Below are positions 32,881-37,562 of a DNA stretch of 37,562 nt, piece after piece. Made by a program: the position numbers and the translations under genes. Origin of the DNA: Magnetococcales bacterium (lineage in GTDB: Bacteria; Pseudomonadota; Magnetococcia; Magnetococcales; JADFYX01); NCBI GenBank assembly GCA_015232405.1, contig JADFZS010000051.1, positions 1-37,562 of the forward strand. The letters run 5' to 3'. The notes beneath the pieces were generated by a model, which was not told the origin of the DNA, did no database searches, and saw only the letters and a list, made by a program, of their open reading frames with translations. Within the stretch, counting starts at the first letter, position 1. Every line of letters starts with the position of its first letter.

Positions 32881-34394
32881 TATTCTTTCTGGTCTTCGTC
32901 AGTTGGTGTTAATAATTCATCTTGTTCAAAAAAGGAATCTGTAGCATCGCCATCATCTTCACCCTCAGCTAAAGCCAACCACTCATCATCATCTTGAGCT
33001 GGTGGGGCAGGTTCGCTACTATCCATATCTGTATCTTGTTCAACAAAATCCGACCCGCTATCTAAAAATCCATCATCACCATCATCGGCTAAAAAGTCAT
33101 GGTCGGTTATATCACCATCACTATCCAATAGACTGTCCAATGAACTTTGGTCTTCATCATTATCTTGGTTGGCATAGTCATCATCCAAGATATTTTCCAA
33201 CGGACTCTGGGCCTCTTCATGGCTAGGTGCTGCAGGGCTGCTATCCAGTAGATCATCAATTATATCATCACTTTGTGAATCTAGCTGATCATCATGACCC
33301 TGGGATTCGGCAACATCATCTAAAAAGTCATCCAGATTACCATCATTATCTGCTAAAACATCATCAGTGGCTAAAATATCATCATTAGTCAAATCTTCAG
33401 CAGCAGCTAAAGCATCATCATTAGCTAAAATATCTTCAGAAGGTAATGATTCTTCATCAGCTAAAGCATCTTTTTCTTCACCCTCTTCAGCTGCTAAAGC
33501 CTCTTTATCTTCTTTACCCTCTTCTTCATTTAAACCATCTTTTTCATCGGCCTGTTGCTCTTCGGCTTCTGGTTTAAAATTATCCTCTATGAGTGGCTCC
33601 AATTCAGCATTTTTTTCCATATCTGCTTTATTGCGAGCAGCATCGGCAATATCAACTATACCGCTCTTATCCAGCCTCTCTTGCAGCTGTTGTCTTAAAG
33701 CTGTCTCTACCTCTCGCAGACGGGCCTCAATATTATCTTCCATACCACCAAAGTCGCTCTCCATAACCACAGAACCAGAAGCAACCCCTGGATCACTGAC
33801 TATCTTAAGCTTATCAAACTGCCCCATACGCTCTAAAATCTGCGCATTGGATGGTGATACCCTGATAACTATATCCTTTCGACCAACAGCATGGTCTAAA
33901 ATACGCCTTACCCTATCGGCAACACCCTCTGGGTTGACGGACAACTCATGGGCCAGCAACTCCCGGTTAAAGGAGAGTAGGGACTCAATCAAAAAATTTT
34001 CAGAAGCGGTAAACACCCGGTGGGGGAGGTTGTCCAGCTCTCTTAAAACACTCTCTAGCTGGGGAATAATACGATGGATCTCCTGCTCCATCTTCTCCTG
34101 ACCAATCTCAATACCGGTTTTTTCTCCCTCTTCAAAAGCTTTTTGGTAGACCTCGCGTTCCAGCTGCTCTAAACGACGTCTGTTGACCTCTTCAATATCA
34201 ATTTCAGGAACTACCTCTACCTTCTCTTTTTTAAAAATAGATAGAGAACCATCGGGCATAAAGCGGACAAACTGATCCCCCTCGCCACTCTCCTCCTGCT
34301 GCTGTTTGGTAAGAATCCTCGTATACCCAGGGCTTTCAGGAGTATCTTTAATGTTGGAACCTTTAATGAGTTCCATTCCAGAAGCTGCAACCAT
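32880..34394 (-). CDS. fliH: Flagellar assembly protein FliH with long acidic C-terminal tail
   Basis: 504 residues, about twice the usual FliH. Residues 1-255 look like FliH: an N-terminal segment, a GxxxG-like helix (EEGEKTGIEIGQEKMEQEI, about 88-106), and the FliI-binding domain (RVSPSNAQILERMGQFDKLKIVSDPGV, ending near VETALRQQLQERLD). Residues about 258-504 are a disordered acidic tail with loose repeats such as NDDILATDDVLADND. There is no Lys or Arg between residue 308 and 503. AGGGAG precedes the ATG. The gene lies between fliG and fliI, so identity is firm by context. The tail is not part of the known family architecture. Confidence 0.9.
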   Translation of the reverse strand: MVAASGMELIKGSNIKDTPESPGYTRILTKQQQEESGEGDQFVRFMPDGSLSIFKKEKVEVVPEIDIEEVNRRRLEQLEREVYQKAFEEGEKTGIEIGQEKMEQEIHRIIPQLESVLRELDNLPHRVFTASENFLIESLLSFNRELLAHELSVNPEGVADRVRRILDHAVGRKDIVIRVSPSNAQILERMGQFDKLKIVSDPGVASGSVVMESDFGGMEDNIEARLREVETALRQQLQERLDKSGIVDIADAARNKADMEKNAELEPLIEDNFKPEAEEQQADEKDGLNEEEGKEDKEALAAEEGEEKDALADEESLPSEDILANDDALAAAEDLTNDDILATDDVLADNDGNLDDFLDDVAESQGHDDQLDSQSDDIIDDLLDSSPAAPSHEEAQSPLENILDDDYANQDNDEDQSSLDSLLDSDGDITDHDFLADDGDDGFLDSGSDFVEQDTDMDSSEPAPPAQDDDEWLALAEGEDDGDATDSFFEQDELLTPTDEDQKE

Positions 34395-34410
34395 TGTCCA
34401 ATCTCCCTCT

Positions 34411-35487
34411 CTACAAGACTACGTCGTCTGAGCCTTTGCCCATAATAACAATGGAACCTTCTGCCTCCAGACGGCGAGCGGCTTTGAGGATAATTTGTTG
34501 TGCTGCTTCCACATCTGCTACCTTCACCGGACCCATCATCTCTAAATCTTCACGTAACATCTCGGCTGCACGCTCAGACATGTTTTGGAAGAACTTCTCT
34601 TTGAGACGTTCGTCGGCACCTTTAAGAGCAGCAAGTAGTTCATCGTTGTTAACCTCACGCAGCAAGGTTTGAAAGCTCTTATCATCCATAAGCAGGAGAT
34701 CCTCGAAGAGGAACATCTCTTTTCTAACTTTTTCTGCCAACGGATTGTCCTCTTCATCCAAAAAGGAGAGAAGATTATCAGAGACTTCCCGACTCATCAT
34801 GTTGAGTAGTTCAGCAACCTTGATAACACCACCTCCACCCTCTTGGGCAAAAGTACCACTGGTTGCACCCAAGGCATCCAGTTCAGTCAATAGAGACTCT
34901 TCAATATCCTCCATGGCTCCCGGTGGCAAGCTGCCTAGCTTCGCCATACGGTAGATAACCTCTTGTTGAATATCCTGTGAAAGAAAATCAATAACAAATG
35001 AGGCCTGTTCCAATTGTAGCTGGGAGAGAATCATAGCTACACTTTGGGGATGCTCATTGGAAACAAATGTTGCCACCAACGATGGCTCCATGGCATTAAG
35101 AATCTCCCATGGTGTATTTTTAGGTCCGGTTTGCAGCTCTTTTAATAGACTGCGACCTTTCTCTTTACCCAAAGCTCTAAGAACCAGATCTTTAACCTTG
35201 GTCATGCCACCACGAACATCAAACTGCTGGTATTCAAATTTGTCTAAAAACTCTTGTCTAATCTCTTTAACTACATCCTGAGACATAACGCCCATACGGG
35301 AAATTACCCGAGATATCTCTTTAATTTCATCCTCTTGCATACCTGACATGATCCGTTTTGAATCTTCATCAGGAACAGAAAGCAAAAATATAGCCGCCTT
35401 TTCTTTACCAGTGAGGCGGGATTTTTTCTTTTTTACAGGAGGTGGGGGTGCTTCTTTGGCTCCTTCCCATACTTGTGCTTCTGCCAT
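34411..35487 (-). CDS. fliG: Flagellar motor switch protein FliG
   Basis: 358 residues. The N-terminal domain, which binds FliF, starts at KEKAAIFLLSVPDEDSKRI; the middle domain has VSNEHPQSVAMILSQL (EHPQ motif); the C-terminal domain has charged residues that contact the stator (LMDDKSFQTLLREVNNDELL and MSERAAEMLREDLEMMGPVK). A short Ala/Pro/Lys-rich N-terminal extension of about 25 residues is unusual. The fliH start is 17 bases after the stop. A perfect hairpin lies between fliF and fliG. Confidence 0.96.
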   Translation of the reverse strand: MAEAQVWEGAKEAPPPPVKKKKSRLTGKEKAAIFLLSVPDEDSKRIMSGMQEDEIKEISRVISRMGVMSQDVVKEIRQEFLDKFEYQQFDVRGGMTKVKDLVLRALGKEKGRSLLKELQTGPKNTPWEILNAMEPSLVATFVSNEHPQSVAMILSQLQLEQASFVIDFLSQDIQQEVIYRMAKLGSLPPGAMEDIEESLLTELDALGATSGTFAQEGGGGVIKVAELLNMMSREVSDNLLSFLDEEDNPLAEKVRKEMFLFEDLLLMDDKSFQTLLREVNNDELLAALKGADERLKEKFFQNMSERAAEMLREDLEMMGPVKVADVEAAQQIILKAARRLEAEGSIVIMGKGSDDVVL

Positions 35488-35537
35488 TGCAACTCTCCTA
35501 AATCTCTTCTAAGCTAAATTTTTTTTATTTATTCAAT

Positions 35538-35578
35538 ATCCTAAAAGCAGCCTTTTAAAACTAAGCTGCTTTTAGGAT
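35538..35578 (-). promoter_or_regulatory. Perfect 14-bp hairpin between fliF and fliG
   Basis: ATCCTAAAAGCAGC (35538-35551) and GCTGCTTTTAGGAT (35565-35578) are exact complements with a 13-base loop. It lies 13 bases after the fliF stop within the fliEFGHI operon. No T-run follows it on the minus strand, so it is more likely an RNA processing or stability element, setting fliF and fliG levels, than a terminator. Confidence 0.55.
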
Positions 35579-35590
35579 TTAGTTACTTAA

Positions 35591-37234
35591 TCAAGTGTCT
35601 TGTATCATCCAAGAGCGGATAATCTCTCTTGCTTCATCTTCATGTTCGGCAATCATCTGCGAAGTTAGCTTGATGTTGCGATCTGGAACTCTGGTACGCA
35701 TTGGCTGTTCAGTAGGCAAGGTTCCAATACCCTCCGCCAACAGCTGCTCTTCCAAGGCGGCGATTGTGGCAGGAATACCGCTTGTGTCGCCAAATTTCTC
35801 TGGGTTCAAGAACTTATCTACCATCGGTTTGAGCACCACCATCAGAAGTAGGAATACTGCCAATACCACTGCTAACTTGAAGTAAAAATCAGGATCTTCC
35901 CAGAACTTAGGCCCTTCAGCATCACCCATGACCAGAGGTTCAAATGGAACCTGAGTTACCTCTATTGTATCCCGATCTGGCTTATAACCGATAGCTCTTT
36001 CTACAATCTTACGCAGATTTGCCATATCCTCTTCGGTACGTTTTTCACTTACCAGAGTTTCGCCATCCTCGCCCATGGCATATTTGGTATCAACCAAAAC
36101 CGCAATGGAGAGATGTTTAATAGTACCAACAGGAAGAAGAGTTGTTTCAACTGTTTTGGATATCTCATAGTTGATTGTCTCACGTTCCACATCCCGTGAC
36201 TGGTTTGAACCACTAGCACCACTTCCTGTATTATCATTGGCATCATTTGGTCTAACACCAGGGATACCACTTACCCCAAAGGTTCCACGGGAGGCCTCGG
36301 TGACAAACTGTTCACTTCTGGCTACCTGACCATCGGGGTTGAACATCTCTTTTTGTTGTTCAATTCTAGCTAAATCCAGCTCGGCAGTAACACGTACAAT
36401 ACTTTTGGAAATACCACTGGCACTTATACCGACAATCTTATCAAGCATGGCCTGGGCACGCTCTTCTAAAGATTTCTCCACCTGTCGTTGCATAGCCATT
36501 GATTTATCAGCATTTATTCGACCATCATCAACACCACCCTCACCACCAGCGATCAGATTACCCTTATGGTCGATCAACGTGACGTTGTTTTGATCCAAAC
36601 CCTCAACAGCGGAGGCCACCAAATGGACGATACCCTCACTCTGTACTGAACTCAAAGGACGGGAAAGCTCCATAACAACCGATGCCGTTGCAGCTTGCTC
36701 TTCTGAAACAAAAAGAGATTTTTTAGGTAGTACCAGATGGACCCTGGCACTACTTACAGAGCTAATACTCTCAATGGTTCGGCTCAACTCACCCTGTAAA
36801 GCACGCTGGAAGTTCATCCGCTGCATAAAATCGGTCATACCGATGAGACTGCCCTGGTCAAAAATTTCATAACCAACGCCACTGTTCTGTTTTGGCAGAC
36901 CCATTGTGGCTAGTTGCAGACGAACATCGTAGACCTGATCGGTGGGAATTTCGATGGTGCTGCCACCTAAGCTCACCTGATAAGGTATATTGCTTTTGGT
37001 CAGCTCCTCGATAACCCGACCTGTCTCCTGTTCTGGTAGACCAGAGAAGAGCACCTTATAGGTGGGTCTAGTTGTGTACCAGATCACCGTAGTCAGGGCT
37101 AGAATGGTTGCAATGATTGCGATTATCAATCCATTGCGACCACCCAAAGGTAACGATTCCAAAAAACTGGTAAACCCTTCCATAGGTGCTTCTTGGGTGG
37201 TTCCCAATGCAGCGGCAGATGTTGATTCAGCCAT
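35591..37234 (-). CDS. fliF: Flagellar MS-ring protein FliF
   Basis: 547 residues. There are two membrane segments (about 36-56, NGLIIAIIATILALTTVIW, and near 450-470, LAVVLAVFLLLMVVL). The periplasmic ring-building motifs lie between (YKVLFSGLPEQETGRVIEEL; GVGYEIFDQGSLIGMTDFMQ). The cytoplasmic tail binds FliG. ATG 37234 is chosen because AAAGGA sits six bases upstream; the in-frame ATG at 37240 would leave only two bases of spacing. It follows fliE by 72 bases. Confidence 0.95.
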   Translation of the reverse strand: MAESTSAAALGTTQEAPMEGFTSFLESLPLGGRNGLIIAIIATILALTTVIWYTTRPTYKVLFSGLPEQETGRVIEELTKSNIPYQVSLGGSTIEIPTDQVYDVRLQLATMGLPKQNSGVGYEIFDQGSLIGMTDFMQRMNFQRALQGELSRTIESISSVSSARVHLVLPKKSLFVSEEQAATASVVMELSRPLSSVQSEGIVHLVASAVEGLDQNNVTLIDHKGNLIAGGEGGVDDGRINADKSMAMQRQVEKSLEERAQAMLDKIVGISASGISKSIVRVTAELDLARIEQQKEMFNPDGQVARSEQFVTEASRGTFGVSGIPGVRPNDANDNTGSGASGSNQSRDVERETINYEISKTVETTLLPVGTIKHLSIAVLVDTKYAMGEDGETLVSEKRTEEDMANLRKIVERAIGYKPDRDTIEVTQVPFEPLVMGDAEGPKFWEDPDFYFKLAVVLAVFLLLMVVLKPMVDKFLNPEKFGDTSGIPATIAALEEQLLAEGIGTLPTEQPMRTRVPDRNIKLTSQMIAEHEDEAREIIRSWMIQDT

Positions 37235-37306
37235 GGTCATTCCTTTTTTTCATTTTTTTCATTCCGTCATTTTTTTATTTAATAAACGGATTTTCCAAGT
37301 TTAAAA

Positions 37307-37562
37307 CTATGCCTGCATACTCATAACTTCACGGTAGACCTCAACGGCCTTGTTTCTGACCTGCAACAACAAACGTAGATGCAGTTCAGCCTGGGATGAA
37401 GCAACCTGAGCCTCATGAATCGTTACTCCGGCGTTACCCAACAACGCCCTACGACCCATATCTTTAGCCTCTTTTTGCAGGCGGTCGGTCTCTTTGATCT
37501 GTTTAGCCAGTGTGGTAGAGAAATCTTCCCAAATACCTGTCTTACCCTCACCACCACCTTTT
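37307..37562 (-). CDS. fliE: Flagellar hook-basal body complex protein FliE (partial)
   Basis: The last 84 residues of FliE; the start lies beyond the right edge of the window. Translation of the minus strand gives VTIHEAQVASSQAELHLRLL and then VRNKAVEVYREVMSMQA before a TAG stop. The VRNK-AYEEIM-type ending is the FliE signature. FliE joins the MS ring to the rod. It is the first visible gene of fliEFGHI, whose promoter would be outside this window. Confidence 0.93.
   Translation of the reverse strand, partial: KGGGEGKTGIWEDFSTTLAKQIKETDRLQKEAKDMGRRALLGNAGVTIHEAQVASSQAELHLRLLLQVRNKAVEVYREVMSMQA

Noticed and set aside
33367..34101. A 244-residue plus-strand reading frame rich in Ser and Ala
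   Set aside because: It is the antisense of fliH; the Ser/Ala bias is the mirror of its Asp/Glu/Leu-rich coding sequence.

Overview
The window looks like a chromosomal segment of a flagellated, Gram-negative proteobacterium. It has TorF-type outer-membrane and lipoprotein genes, a proteobacterial arginine operon, two flagellar export/basal-body blocks, a FAD-dependent TrmFO, and a lipoprotein resembling the alphaproteobacterial DUF3576 family. TusA plus a DsrE2-like protein hints at sulfur-trafficking metabolism. A deep alphaproteobacterial or Magnetococcia-like host is my best guess from general resemblance; nothing here proves it.

Layout. 1-4551 looks like an accessory strip: an AbrB/PIN toxin-antitoxin pair behind a perfect 20-bp inverted repeat, a Roco protein (leucine-rich repeats, Roc GTPase, COR) with freshly duplicated 69-bp repeat units, and a convergent pair made of a small acidic protein and a retropepsin-like aspartic protease. 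Dispersed hairpin repeats bound it on both sides. 4549-9691 holds class I fumarase, an NnrU-like membrane protein overlapping gluQ-RS, a TorF-like porin and a lipoprotein. 9954-11498 holds an unknown membrane-anchored protein and tusA-dsrE2. 11704-16545 is argD-argF-argG-argH. 16769-21384 has a mini-lipoprotein, trmFO, an M23 peptidase and prmC. 21634-22505 is a TMEM165/GDT1-family transporter behind what I read as a yybP-ykoY manganese riboswitch. 23599-25789 is fliQ-fliR-flhB. 25897-31458 holds a double-SPOR protein, a STAS protein, dnaB-alr, radC and an unknown small gene. 31525 to the right edge is fliE-fliF-fliG-fliH-fliI on the minus strand, with fliE cut by the window end.

How the genes work together. 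FliQ, FliR and FlhB are membrane parts of the flagellar type III export gate; FliH and FliI are its cytoplasmic ATPase arm; FliE, FliF and FliG build the rod junction, MS ring and switch. FliH carries a very unusual acidic C-terminal tail of about 250 residues. ArgD, ArgF, ArgG and ArgH turn N-acetylglutamate semialdehyde and ornithine into arginine, with an intrinsic-terminator-like hairpin between argD and argF.

The most interesting non-coding signal is a family of double-hairpin intergenic repeats (positions about 41-240, 4352-4551, 6233-6293, 7866-8006, 9748-9880, 21398-21620). Copies share a framework but differ in stem bases, and the changes are compensatory. They occur singly, in tandem and as mirrored compound units, like the mosaic REP/BIME elements of enterobacteria. 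No tRNA, rRNA, CRISPR array, insertion sequence or prophage gene was recognised.
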